Made by a program: the position numbers and the translations under genes
DNA from: Bactrocera neohumeralis
Taxonomy: Eukaryota; Arthropoda; Insecta; Diptera; Tephritidae
NCBI RefSeq assembly: GCF_024586455.1
Contig: NC_065920.1
Location: forward strand, 15,090,144 to 15,154,143
DNA: 64,000 nucleotides
Reading direction: 5' to 3'
The notes under the pieces: generated by a model
The model's input: the letters and a program-made list of their open reading frames with translations, nothing else
Told to the model about the DNA's origin: nothing
Database searches by the model: none
Shown here: positions 1 to 10,449 of the stretch, one piece after another
Position numbering within the stretch: position 1 is the stretch's first letter
How the letters are laid out: each line of letters opens with the position of its first letter

Positions 1-260
1 CACCTTAATGGCTCTCTCTTGGGATTTACTGCAATAGTCAGAAAGTCTAAAGCTGGAGTTGACAGAGAGCTCCTGACAGTAAACCACTCATCAACCTTCC
101 CTCATAGCTTTGACCCATCCGTAAAGAAGCTCACTGCTCAAAGCTTTCGAGTTTCTTTGCAAACGTGGTCTTTTCTTGAGCTCACCATCAGATAAAGAGT
201 TCCCTTTTTTTCTTTTTCTTCGATATTCGGCTTTCATGAAAGCTTACTATCCAGGATGAG
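1..260 (-). mobile_element. Non-LTR retrotransposon remnant, RNase H region
   Basis: On the minus strand the sequence near 155-105 reads SFFTDGSKL, the first catalytic-Asp block of the RNase H domain carried by I/R1/LOA-type non-LTR retrotransposons. After a frameshift it continues with a CQELSVNSSFRLSDYC-like stretch. Stops and frameshifts break it, and it runs off the left edge. A GGCTTTCATGAAAGCTT block at 230-245 recurs at about 47410, which suggests the same element family as the reverse transcriptase remnant there. Recognition is by motif only. Confidence 0.6.
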
Positions 261-339
261 TCCTAGATATTTCACTGTATTCGATGGATGAAGGGGTATG
301 TCTCCCATTTGTGGTAGTGGTGCCACCGGGATATTGTAT

Positions 340-775
340 CTTACAAAATCTTGATTTTGATCGGCCAGTTAGTATGGCAGCTACATATGCATACATATGT
401 TGGAGTGAGTCGATTTGAATAACTTCTTCGATAATTGCACCCTTGGCTTGGATAATATTCATGCCAAATTTAGTGAAAATATCTCGTAGAACCTTGATTC
501 CGATCGTTCAGTTTATATGGCAGCTTTAAGTTATATTGACGGTTCCAACAAATGCGCAACTTCTTGGGGGGAAAAGGACGTGTGCAGCTCGATAGCTCAA
601 AATTTGAAGGACTAGTACGTGTGTAGATAGACAGATGGACGAACGGACACAGCTAAATCGACTTAGCTCATCACGCTGATCATTTAAATATATATGTTCA
701 TATGGCTCTGACGTTTCTTTTTGGGCGTGACAAACATAATGTATCCTGCGCAGGGTAGACAAGACTATGGGAGAA
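340..775 (+). repeat. Dispersed GCAGCTATATG-core repeat, copy 1
   Basis: This contains two units of a repeat that recurs at 14.2, 16.4, 32.4, 44.6 and 55.5 kb. Each unit has 'gatcgttcagttt.tatggcagct', a 'gccaaattt.gtgaagatatctcg' block and, at the 3' end, 'ctaaatcgacttagctcatcacgctgatca' followed by 'ctgacgtttctttttgggcgt'. It has no coding capacity. The element class is unknown. Confidence 0.65.
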
Positions 776-1080
776 GAAGATACGGCTGGTTCAGGTTCGC
801 CATTTGAAAAATTTCAACCGGAGTATTCACCAGTCGATAACAGAATTCAACTAACATTTCTCACATTTATAACAGTGAGGAATCTGCATAATAACAGCTT
901 TCTTGACATACTCAACCGAGTTGTTGCTGTATGTTCTCTGCTGATAACAAATACATTGCCTCTCAAACTGTGCTTATGCTTCTGTTAACTTGTGCCATAA
1001 CTGTTTTCGTTTTGAAAGCACTGATGCCAGCAGTCTCTAGCTGTCATTTTCGTTGTTTAATATAGGGTATTTTCAATACT
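776..1080. other. Non-coding stretch, nothing recognised
   Basis: AT-rich sequence with no convincing ORF, repeat or transposon motif. Confidence 0.4.
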
Positions 1081-1099
1081 TACTGCATTATTAAGTATA

Positions 1100-2640
1100 A
1101 ACTTTCCGAATCCCTTAACGGAAGTTTAGCAATATTATTTGCCATGCTTTAGAAAGCTCACTGCAGAGCTTTGCTGAATAGCAAAGGGAGGCTAAAGCTT
1201 GCTTTAGCGTGCGACTATATGGTTCTTAATACTTTTTAATCCGGTTTGAGAAAAATAATGAGAAATACAAGATTTTACCAATATTTTCCTAAGAAACACC
1301 CAATGTGGTGAATTACAGTTGGTAGTTACTAAGAAACCTTAATTGTTTTAAGCTGTAGATGCTATATCAATCATTCAACAGAAAGCCTATTTCTAAAAAT
1401 TACTTTGCTAGTTATTTAAACCCGCTATTTAAGCTAATAAAAGCTTATCAAATAATTGCAATGTTTCCCTGCTATTTATTGGCATTATTCGCGATGGAAA
1501 TTAGTGCAATGAAAATTTTCAGTAATCTAGAATTCTTGACAAAGTAAATACTAATACACATAGATTTGTTTCTTTATTAATTATATGCACCGTTTTGTGA
1601 AACTTGATATTCTAGATGGCTTCCTAGCTTGAAAGTAAACTTATTGCGAATTAGAAGGGAAAAGTTCAGGGAGCTTTAAGAGAGAACGCTCATTTTGAAA
1701 GCTTTGCAAAGTTTGAGGTTAAGTTAAAGCACATAATGCCGCATTGTGGAAACAATCTGCAAACTTTAAAGTATCACAGTTTACTTCTCTGCTACCAGCA
1801 TGAAACATATCAAGCTAACTTTTGAATTTCAAGCATACTAAACAATTTTTTATAGTAGTATCGAAGCCTGCTTGAGCTTTGTAAGTTGTATGCAAGTCTA
1901 AGTTTAACCAAAAATGATTTTTTTTTTTTAAAAAAAAAGCTTTTCAACTAACTATAAATCAGCGTTAGTTAGACGATGTGTAAAGTTCTGACTGGCTTCA
2001 GCAAAAAAACTTAACTTTTTAACCATAAGAAAACAATAATGCAAACTAACAACCCATTTACAGGTTGAAAGGTTGGATTCATCTGTTAGTTAGCCAATAA
2101 CTTTATTTAAAGCTGAGATTGCTTGACGCATAAAACTCAACAATCAAAATTTCTAACAATTAAAGTTTCGTTATCGTAGAAATAACGGTATGTAAAGCTC
2201 AAACCGCATTAAGTGCTTCATTTTCGGCGTTGTGAACTATTAAAAAATCAGCGATAAGTTGACGGAGAGCTTAATACTCAAAGCTTAGAAACCAACCTTA
2301 AGGAAAGAAAAATGCAAACTAACAGCAAAGTTTCAACTTTGAGTTAACGATTAGTTAATGTGTTGTATTTGCTGTATTTAAAGCTCTATGTGTTTGGCGT
2401 AAAAATCTTAACATTAAAAGTGTTTAAAGCTTAAATTGCTTGATGTATAAAGTTCGACAATCAAAGTTAACGAAATAAAGCTTTAGTATAGCTACTAACG
2501 TTAGAAAAAGCTCAGAGTGCATTAAGCATTTTACTTTCGCGTTGTGAACCGTTATTTTATGTAAAAAGCTCTCTGCTATCAGGATTGTTAACCATTATTT
2601 TAGATAAAAAGCTTCCCATTCAACGTTTGTAGTTTCCAAC
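1100..2640. repeat. Diverged tandem repeat rich in AAAGCT/AAGCTT
   Basis: An AT-rich block with dozens of AAAGCT, AAGCTT and AAAGTT motifs. Two diverged units of about 300 bp are visible. 'tttaaagctgagattgcttgacgc...gcattaagtgcttcattttcggcgttgtgaac' at about 2105-2240 recurs as 'tttaaagcttaaattgcttgatg...gcattaagcattttactttcgcgttgtgaac' at about 2423-2550. 'aatgcaaactaac' occurs near 2039 and again near 2312. A partial third unit follows. No coding potential is seen. Confidence 0.6.
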
Positions 2641-4240
2641 GTAAGATGGCTTATGAACATACGTCATCACTACAACAACGTAATTGCTCATAATTTCACT
2701 TTCATGCACGAATATTCATTTTCCTTTAACTTTCGTTGAGTCAGGTTAAATGGCTTGGAAATGGATGCACTATAAAGGACTTGATTTCACTTTGTCGCAA
2801 ACACTTTATAACTGCAACAAATGGAAATATTATAGAAATATGAACTTATATCAAAGAAGAAAGAGAAGTCAAAAGGGACCGTGTTCATCATTTCGCTTTA
2901 AGACATTAATCGTCTTTTGAATAAAGATTTTCATTCGTTAAGAAGACAAATTATTTTTTAATCGCTTTTATGCTTTGCTGCGTCTTTTGAAGAAATGGCG
3001 TTGCTATATAATAGCCTACATCTTTAAGATAGATTATCATTTGTCATCGCCGCAGCAACAAACAAAACATTTAGACGCAATTAAAAATTATTTTATTGGC
3101 TTACCCCAGTCCCAAGAGCGCTTTCGTGCGCCCACAAATAAGCACTTATAATAATTCACACAGAGCAGGCGCTTTACATGTACATATATGTGTGTGTATG
3201 CCTCTACTACATATGCAATTATGAAAATATGTGTGTGTGTGTTCTACAAGGCAACATTCGAAATATTTCTATTTCTACGTGTCGAGGGCGCATCCTGCTC
3301 GACAACGCCATGCCATTCCTCTGGCGACGCTTTGCGCTTTCACCGCATTTGTGTCGTTTAACTTTTTGATGTTACAATAAATTTTAATAATTAATGCTAA
3401 TTATGGTTAAATTATGACTACAAGTGAAAATGATAATCTTGTTTGTGTTGCGGTTGTTGTTGTTTATGTTGAAAGTACCTCATAATTGCTCCAAGTGAAA
3501 GCCGTAGGTATAGGGGGGCGGGGTTGTATGTGATACTTGCGATGTGTGATTTTAATTGCCTAATGCCTTGCATAAGGTTGAGTGCACCTGCGTGTTTGGC
3601 TTGAAAGGAACTTTATATTTCTACGACGCATTTAAAAATGTGTGCAAATATTATGGGGCTGGAGTATAATAGGTTGCTATTAGAAAAATATGCTTTAAGT
3701 TGAACGGAAACTGGAATTGCGCACAGATCCACACATGTTTATTACTGGCGCCTCTGCGTCCCAAGCTCCACCTATATTCATAAATAAGTACCTGCATGTT
3801 ATCAGCTATAATTTTTATTCACGCTGTTCAAACAATCAGCCGGCTTGGCGACTCATATTTCTTCATATTTTCTTTAAAACCACAGCAGGATTTATTAATT
3901 CTCGGAAATGTTTGCCATTTATTTTATTGCCCTTGTGAATTATGTCATGCAATAAGCGCGTAAATGTCACAAAGAAATGGTAAAACATTTAGCATCATTT
4001 TAAAGGAGGTACAGCCCAGTGTGCTGAAAAATATGGTATTAAAAGGGGAGAGAAAACAGCGCAGATATTAGGGTGGTTCTACAACGAATAATATTTACAC
4101 TAGAAAGGTTTTAATGGAGTGTAGAAATTTGGTCACAATATTTTTGAAACATTTATATAATATTATCTACTTGTGTACGTATATAGATAGGTGAGGCTTC
4201 TGAAATGGATAGATAGCTTAAAGTGATGCAGGGGCTTAAC
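2641..4240. other. Apparently unique non-coding DNA
   Basis: Mixed-complexity DNA with short TG/CA-rich runs (about 3178-3245) and mononucleotide runs. Short ORFs here have no recognisable domains and poor composition. No transposon motif is seen. It could be intergenic or intronic. Confidence 0.4.
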
Positions 4241-4599
4241 AGTAACGTCAATCGGTCTCTCCTAAGCGGTGTGAGCGGTCCTGCTCAGCAAACTAAATCA
4301 TTACTCACCGATCCAAACGCGCCGGTGCGTAGAACTGGCTGTCAAGGGAGGTCTTTGGTCAATACGTTTTTGTCCTACACAACACTTCTCAGGTAGTTAG
4401 CTAGAGGTCGCAAGCATTCGATAAACAAGAACCGCCTTCTTATTCATCGTGTCCATTGGACGGTTTACAGCCAGGAGACAAAGTCGCCTACATTTGAACA
4501 GCACCTTCTCACAGGGCCGCCTTGGGAGGCAACGGTGGCCTTACCGCGCTATGGGGCACAGATGCGGTGGACTATCACGAAGGCGAAAGCACCAGAGCG

Positions 4600-5550
4600 G
4601 TAATGGTGTGCAAATCAGGCGTACTATCCTGGATATATACGTTGAGAAACAGCTGACGAAAGTGCACTAGAGGTGATTTTTAACCGCACACCGCGCCATA
4701 TTGCAAAAAAAGGTCTATTATAGCTCTGTTGACATCAGAGTTTGTTTTGAAAAAGGATTAAACGTTTCACAGGGCATCAAAAGTGAATGGAAGGACTCCA
4801 TTCGTGAGTAGTATATTTGTAGGACCCCAATGTTTTAGTATACAGACGGCTCGAAAACTACAGATGGAATTGGGGCTGGTATAGTGGAACCACGTACCAA
4901 ACTGTCAGTGCCCATCGACAGATTTTCAAAGATTTTTCAAGCTGAGGTCGATGGTCAAACAACAATGTCAACATTGGTACTGGAGGTGATAAAAATGCTT
5001 AACAGGTTTACCACTGAAAATAATATCCTACCATATCAATGACAATACGCTAGCCTAGCTAGATCTCCTGGCGAAAAAAGCTTCGGCAACCGGTCCGATA
5101 AAACCAGAACGGTTCTTCGCTGTAGACCCCCAAACTTTAAAACAAAAGAGAATAGGTACAGTAGAAAGCTCCAATAATAACCAGTGCATGGGCTTAGTCA
5201 GGCGAAGCTGTTTCCGGCAGAGTTCGATACAAAGCGAGTTAAGAAACTAAAAATGCTTTCCCCAGAGACAAATTTAGGCTGCTTGTGGGGTTTTATACAC
5301 ATAACTATGGGATGGGATGCCATCACCCACGGATTTGTGTCGCTTCTGTGACAGCACAGAGACACCAGAGCACATATACACATCTGGATTGCCAAGCAAT
5401 CGCAAGAAAAAGGAGTCAAGTTATCGGGAAATTCAATCCGATGAGAGAACACTTTACTCGTACAAGCAATAACCCAATAGCTTTACTAAGCCTCTTTTTC
5501 GATCAAAACCGTTTAAGGAGCTACAGAAAGAGAAAAGGCCAGTAGAAAGC
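4600..5550 (+). mobile_element. Non-LTR retrotransposon remnant, RNase H and C-terminal Cys/His region
   Basis: Translation from about 4840 gives VYTDGSKTTDGIGAGIVEP followed by FQAEV, the classic start of the RNase H domain in insect non-LTR elements. Upstream, an EVIFNRTPRHI-like piece matches the linker between reverse transcriptase and RNase H. Downstream, a TPEHIYTHLDCQAIARKRSQ-like stretch near 5365-5420 matches the Cys/His-containing C-terminus, where a conserved 'CRFC...EHI..C' pattern is expected. Several stops and frame changes show it is dead. The stretch 4240-4600 may be a more decayed part of the same copy. Confidence 0.7.
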
Positions 5551-5699
5551 GCCACTGGCAATAAGTCCACGGGTTTCGACTTGTGAGATAGTTTTTGGGA
5601 GAGTTGAATAGAAGAAGGTGTCAGACTATCGGGTAATTAAATCCGATGAGAGAACATCGGACACATAACAAGTCACTCATTATCCCCCTCCGGCTATTT

Positions 5700-6160
5700 G
5701 GTGTAGAGGCGTAAACGATGACATATCTGATGATCAAGGTTATGAGTTTACGAGAGAAAGGTGCTGCGGAAGATTTATGGTTTGTATCGGTTACGTTCTT
5801 TGAGCATTGGCAACGGCGAATACCGCAATCAATGAAACGGTGAGCTGTACGAGTTATACGACGACATTGACATAGTTCAGCGAATTAAAAAACAGGGGTT
5901 ACGCCGGCTAGGTCATATCGTTCGATTGGATGAAAATACTACAGCTCTGAGAGTATGCGACGCAGTATCCGCCGGCGGAAGCAGAGGGAGGTCTCTACTC
6001 CGTTAGAAAGACCAGGCGGTGGAGGTCCTGGTTACACTTGGAATATCCAATTGGCGCCAAATCGCAAAAATGAAGAACGACTGGTGAGCTTTTGCAAACT
6101 AACTTTTAAACGTGAAGATGCGGTCTACTCCAATAAAGAAGAAGAAGAAACACCTAATGG
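5700..6160 (+). mobile_element. RTE-type LINE 3'-end remnant
   Basis: The plus strand encodes ELYDDIDIVQRIKKQGLRRL, then GHIVRLDENTTALRVCDAV and, after one stop, a tail containing LGISNWRQIAKMKNDW. This is the C-terminal tail of the insect endonuclease-reverse-transcriptase (RTE-like) LINE family. Related tails lie at 27.0, 50.7 and 52.8 kb. An A-rich GAAGAAGAAGAAA run near 6137 may be the remains of its 3' end. Confidence 0.7.
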
Positions 6161-6639
6161 AGTACCTGGATAATTCAATTGATATCCAGTAGAAAACTTG
6201 AACGAAGTCAATATCAGATGATGAAGGTATAGATCCTTGATAAATACAACTACAACTACAGTATAGTCTGAATTTTATCGATTTCATACTAAATGATAAC
6301 ACACTATTTACTAAAATTATAAATTTATATTATGTTTTAATTCATAAAATATCCATTTGCACTAATCTTGAGTAAGACTCAAAAAATTTTGTTAGAATGA
6401 AAGAGTATTAAAATTGTTTTTGAGTTGAAACAAAAAAAATTAAAATTTTAAATATTTTGCTAATTTACTGTTTTTTTTTAAATTCCGTTTGCGGATCGTC
6501 AGCTTTAAAACGTCCGATTGGTATCTGCTAGTTGAAGAATACCTGCTATACTATATTTTTGGCTTTGATTTCTGCCTCACTCATCGCCCTACTTGCGAGA
6601 CCACAGCCTGCATTTGATTTCTACACAGTTAGTTGGGCC
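6161..6639. other. AT-rich region downstream of gene 1
   Basis: This is the 3' flank of gene 1, which is transcribed leftward. No canonical AATAAA is obvious close to the stop on the minus strand; the nearest candidate is an ATTAAA-type hexamer at 6336-6341. The plus strand of 6532-6639 reads as a hydrophobic stretch, discussed under findings. Confidence 0.4.
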
Positions 6640-9023
6640 TTAGTGCATGCAGAATGCCACCACCAGTGTCAACACTGTCGCAATACCAAAATTGGCGTAA
6701 TTGCTTGTTGCGCCGGCACTGGCGCGCAGAAGGCCAGAGCTTTCGGCCAGCTCCACATTGGAGAGTGAGCGTCGAGCATAATAAGTGCCCGGCAATTTCA
6801 TAATATCCGGCTGCCTGTTCGGGCTGAGCGGCGCCAAAGCGACCGAACCCTCTGGAACTACTATGGGTGTCAATGTGGTGAGTGGTGCCAATGGTACGCC
6901 AATTTCCGAATTGCTAATGGCAGCCGGTGCGATAGCAGGAGCAACAGTTGTAGTTGTTGGTGTGGTAGCGCTGCTAGCTGTGGGTGTGACTGCTGCAGCT
7001 TCCGTTGCATTCGTAGCTGCTGGTGCGGGTGTCGCCGCCTCTGCAGGTGGTGCCGGGTAGCAAGCTATCTTCTCCACTTCAATCGTTTTTGTATTGTCTG
7101 CAGGATCTGGTTCAGGGACACGTACGGGCACGCAGATAATGCCACCTGGTGCGGGCGGTTGCTCAGCTGCTGCGCCGGGTGCTACGCCAGGTGCTGCACC
7201 AGGTGCGGCATCAGGTGCCGGAACGGGTGCTGAACCGGGATTAGCAGCGTTGGGAACAGGTGCACCGCTGGAAATAGGTGCAGCATCGCCAGTGCTGGCA
7301 GCAGGTGCGGCATTCAGGGATGGAGCAACGGCAGCTGTGATGGCGGCACCGGCAGCTGCACCGCCTACAGCAGCTGCTACATTACCACCATTATCGGTTG
7401 GAGCAGTGCCGAAAGGTGCCAGTTGCGGCGCTCCTGGATTTGGTGCTACAGGTTGGGCCATGTTGGGTTGTGGTGCGTAGTTTTGTGGTGCCACTGGTTG
7501 GGGCGCGGCAGCGGGAACGGGAGCCGCTGCATTGGTGGTGATGACAGTTGTACCGGAACCGGCATCCGTAGTTGTCACTGATCCCGGCGGTCCATTATTT
7601 ATTATTATGATGCGATCGTCACCACCGCTGACTGGTGGGGCACTGCCGCCACCGCTATAGCCACCACCGGCGGGCACACGCTCAATTACTTTGGTCTGTG
7701 ATGGTGTTAGCGCGTAGCCTAGAAGAGCGCCACCTAATGCACCGGCAGCCAGACCAGAACCTGTGGGGAAGAGCAGAGGTTCAGTATAGTGGGAATAGAA
7801 CTTTATGGACATATAGTAAAAAAGATACTAGTTAAATTTTAGAAAACAATCTGGCGATACTTACCGAAACCAAGACCGGATGAGGACTTAACCGGCGCCT
7901 GTGGATAGTAGGTTGCACCAGCCGGTAGCGACGAACCGGCCGGCAGGAAGGTTGCGCCAGCCGGCACTGCTGCCGCGGCTGGATAATAACTCGCACCGGC
8001 AGGTACACCACCAGCTGACGGGTAATATGTGGCACCGGCAGGTACATGTCCTGCTGGGTGATAGCTAGCACCGGCTGGCAAGGCGCCTGCGGAAGGATAA
8101 TAGGTGGCGCCGGCAGGTACACCACCAGGTGCATGATACGGAGAGCCAGCCGGATGATAGGTTGCGCCCGCTGGCAATGAACTGTGATAAGTCGCGCCAG
8201 CCGGTAGAGAACCGGCGGAGTGATAAGTCGCACCCGCTGGTAAATGCGATGGCGAATTGTAATACGTTGCACCTGCAGGTAAACTCTGTTGAGGATAACT
8301 AGATTGGACGCCCTGCACACTAGTACGCTGTATCGGCGTATGTGAGCCACTGCCAAAGCCTGTTGAATTTGCTCTTGGCCTATATGTCTGCGCCGGTGTC
8401 ATCGAGCTGCGGTAGTTATTAGAGCCAGCCGATGCGCTGGGATTGTATGTTTGTGCCGGTGTCATTGAGCCGCGGTTGGCCGTATTTGTTGCGGCGGCAT
8501 AATTCGGTGGCGGTGCACTTGCTCTGTAAACGGAGGACGATGCGGGTGCCGAAGCTACCGGTGCAGTAGCTTTGTAGGCTGGTGGCGGCTCGTGTATATT
8601 AGTGCGTGCACCACCCGCTGGGTTAGAGGGCGAATACGCTGGTGGTGGACCTTGTGATTTGGGCACATTCCAACCGATAGGTGCTGATGTGGCGGCCGGA
8701 CGTGATTGCGTATGGCTGGTTACGGAGCTCTGCGGCTTGGCGGGTGCCGAATAGGTGTTGCCACTGTAGCTGAGTTTTGTTGCATCCGAATGTGAGTAGG
8801 ATGGACGCGAAGCTGGAGCGGCTGAGTGTGAAGTGTAACCACCGCCATACGAGCTATGCGACTGCGATGACGATGACGTGCGACGTGCTGAATACGAGCT
8901 GCCGCTGCTGCTGGAGCTGCGTCGACCGCCGCTGTAAACACGTTTTGCATCCGCAAACAGACAATTGGATAAGAGCAAGCAAACGATTGTGAGGCAGTAA
9001 AGCCTCAGTTTTGTCGGACTCAT
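6640..9023 (-). CDS. Gene 1: secreted low-complexity protein with PAGATYY array
   Basis: Two coding exons, 9023-7865 and 7760-6640, join in phase 1 to give 759 aa. Residues 1-26 form a signal peptide (hydrophobic core, cleavage likely after FADA). A Ser/Arg-rich then Pro/Ser/Ala-rich region follows. About ten copies of (L/V)PAGA(T/S)Y(Y/H) with 3-12 residue spacers fill roughly residues 250-380. The splice junction falls at the start of a Gly/Ala-rich hydrophobic segment, residues 387-406 (GSGLAAGALGGALLGYALTP). A long Ala/Pro-rich region and a two-cysteine motif follow (GGIICVP at Cys596 and ACYPAPPA at Cys620, 24 apart). The last residues (FGIATVLTLVVAFCMH) are hydrophobic, as in GPI-anchor signals. 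I do not recognise a named orthologue. Extracellular or surface structural protein is inference. Codon use is GC-rich compared with the flanks. Confidence 0.85.
7761..7864 (-). other. Gene 1 intron, 104 bp, phase 1
   Basis: On the minus strand the donor is TTTCG|GTAAGTA (exon ends at 7865) and the acceptor is CCCCACAG|GTTCTGG (exon starts at 7760). Joining gives an uninterrupted frame of exactly 760 codons including the stop. The position and phase match the intron of gene 2. Confidence 0.85.
7890..8280 (-). repeat. Coding minisatellite, about 10 PAGATYY units
   Basis: Ten degenerate units encode (L/V)PAGA(T/S)(Y/F) followed by variable Y/H/S/P/G spacers; unit length varies from about 30 to 57 bp. 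On the plus strand the core appears as 'gccggc' and 'accggc' boxes. The codons vary while the peptide is kept, which suggests selection on the protein. Confidence 0.85.
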
Positions 9024-9079
9024 TTTAACGCGAATTCAAATAAATCACAGTGGGCGCTGGTATTCAGAATTGATGTTTC

Positions 9080-9095
9080 CTGAAAGAGAGATGTA
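9080..9095 (-). promoter_or_regulatory. Probable 5'-UTR splice acceptor of gene 1
   Basis: The minus strand reads ACATCTCTCTTTCAG|GAAACATC, a strong polypyrimidine tract and AG ending at 9080, 56 nt before the ATG. It suggests a non-coding first exon further upstream (right), so the promoter of gene 1 is not located. Confidence 0.5.
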
Positions 9096-9099
9096 ATGA

Positions 9100-9650
9100 A
9101 ATCAGTAAGTGGCGCGGTAGTTTCTGTTTTACTAAGTAAATTTATAAAAATTCTGAGTATTATTTCCGTAGAAAGTTTTGAAGCCTGCGTAAGGAATTGA
9201 AGGAGTAAGTCTTAACGCTATGGGATTGGGTGAACTTAACTTTAATTGACTTAATACCGTATAGCTTATTACAGCGAAAGATAATTATTCTCTAAAAGAT
9301 CGTATCCAATCAACAAAGCTTCGTAGCTCTCTACAGAAAGTTTAATTTATGAAAATTTATTCGCAGAATCATTTTCACATTATCAATTAATTCTCAGAAT
9401 TGATCAAGCATATTTCAATTGGCTTTGATAGAGTATTGCAAATTGCAGTATTTTTTACTTCTATTGACTTATTTTTATAGATACATATTCTCATATTAGG
9501 GTTGTACAAATTTTACGCGAACTAATATCTCAGTTACGGGATATCGTTCAGGGAGATATCGGATCACTATATCATTATTATAGACATTATAGCCATTATT
9601 CTATCAGTGTAAAACTTTACTGGTTTCTCTGCGAAAAACTGCGACGAGTA
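9100..9650. other. Upstream flank of gene 1, nothing recognised
   Basis: AT-rich DNA that may contain the 5'-UTR intron and promoter of gene 1. No clear TATA box or repeat could be assigned. Confidence 0.35.
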
Positions 9651-9654
9651 ATTT

Positions 9655-10417
9655 TCACAGGATTTTCTTGAAGCCAACTTTACTCTATTAGGAGAGTTCT
9701 CCATTGACCGAAAGAAACATTAGTCCGATGATGCAAGGTCGGGGCTATGTGGTGGATTTGTCAAAACTTTCCAGCCAAGCTCATCCAGTTTTTGCCGAGA
9801 CATCAAAGATGTGTGTGGTCTAGCGTTGCCTTTTCTGCTGATCAGTTCTGATCTTTTTTCGATTGCTTGCTTCAATCCCATCAAGTGTTGACAGTAAAAT
9901 GTAGAATCAATGTTTCAATCAGGCTGGAGCAGCTCATAGTGGATGATTTCTTTCCAATCCCACCAAACACTCAGCATAACCTTTCAAGTCGTCAATCCTG
10001 GCTTTGCGTAGTATTTGATCCAATTTTCGTTGCCTGTTATCAACGATAGGTCGACCAGAGCGAGGTGCATCTTTCACATCGAAATTTTCAGAACGGAAAC
10101 AAGCAAACCGTTGTTGTGCTACACGAGCTGATATAGCATCGTCTCCGTAAACTTCACAAATTTCATTGGTGGCTAGCATGGCATTCTTTCCTTTTTTATA
10201 CAAAAATTTCAAAATCTAGCGAATTTCTTCATTATTTTCACTCATTTTTGAACAGCTGTAAATTTTTTTCAACTTCTCCGAATTAAATTTTTTTTTAAAG
10301 CTGAAAAACTCACCTTTCCAACACCATATGATATGACACAATGTGATTGGTAGCGCTGGATATGTACGACTGCAACGACACCTATTGACAAAATACGAAA
10401 GGCTTTTTCGACTACCC
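9655..10417 (-). mobile_element. Mariner element, internally deleted, copy 1
   Basis: On the minus strand MSENNEEIR, a stop, then FLYKKGKNAMLATNEICEVYGD and AQQRF...FDVKDAPRSGRP form the helix-turn-helix half of a mariner transposase. It jumps directly to an EIIHYELLQP-like block and then ARPHTSLMSRQKLDELGW and PPHSPDLASSD from the catalytic half, so the middle is missing. The inverted-repeat end 'ctttttcgactaccc' lies at 10403-10417. Stops and frameshifts mean it cannot encode a working enzyme. Confidence 0.8.
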
Positions 10418-10449
10418 AATATTTCAAATTTTTTATATACTATGATAAT

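Noticed and set aside
6785..7480. Long Gly/Ala-rich plus-strand ORFs
   Set aside because: They are exact antisense of the Ala/Pro-rich exon 2 of gene 1 and arise from its GC-rich codon bias.
7832..8956. Alternative-frame minus ORFs over exon 1 of gene 1
   Set aside because: Shadow frames of the repeat region; only the called frame has a signal peptide and a consistent splice.
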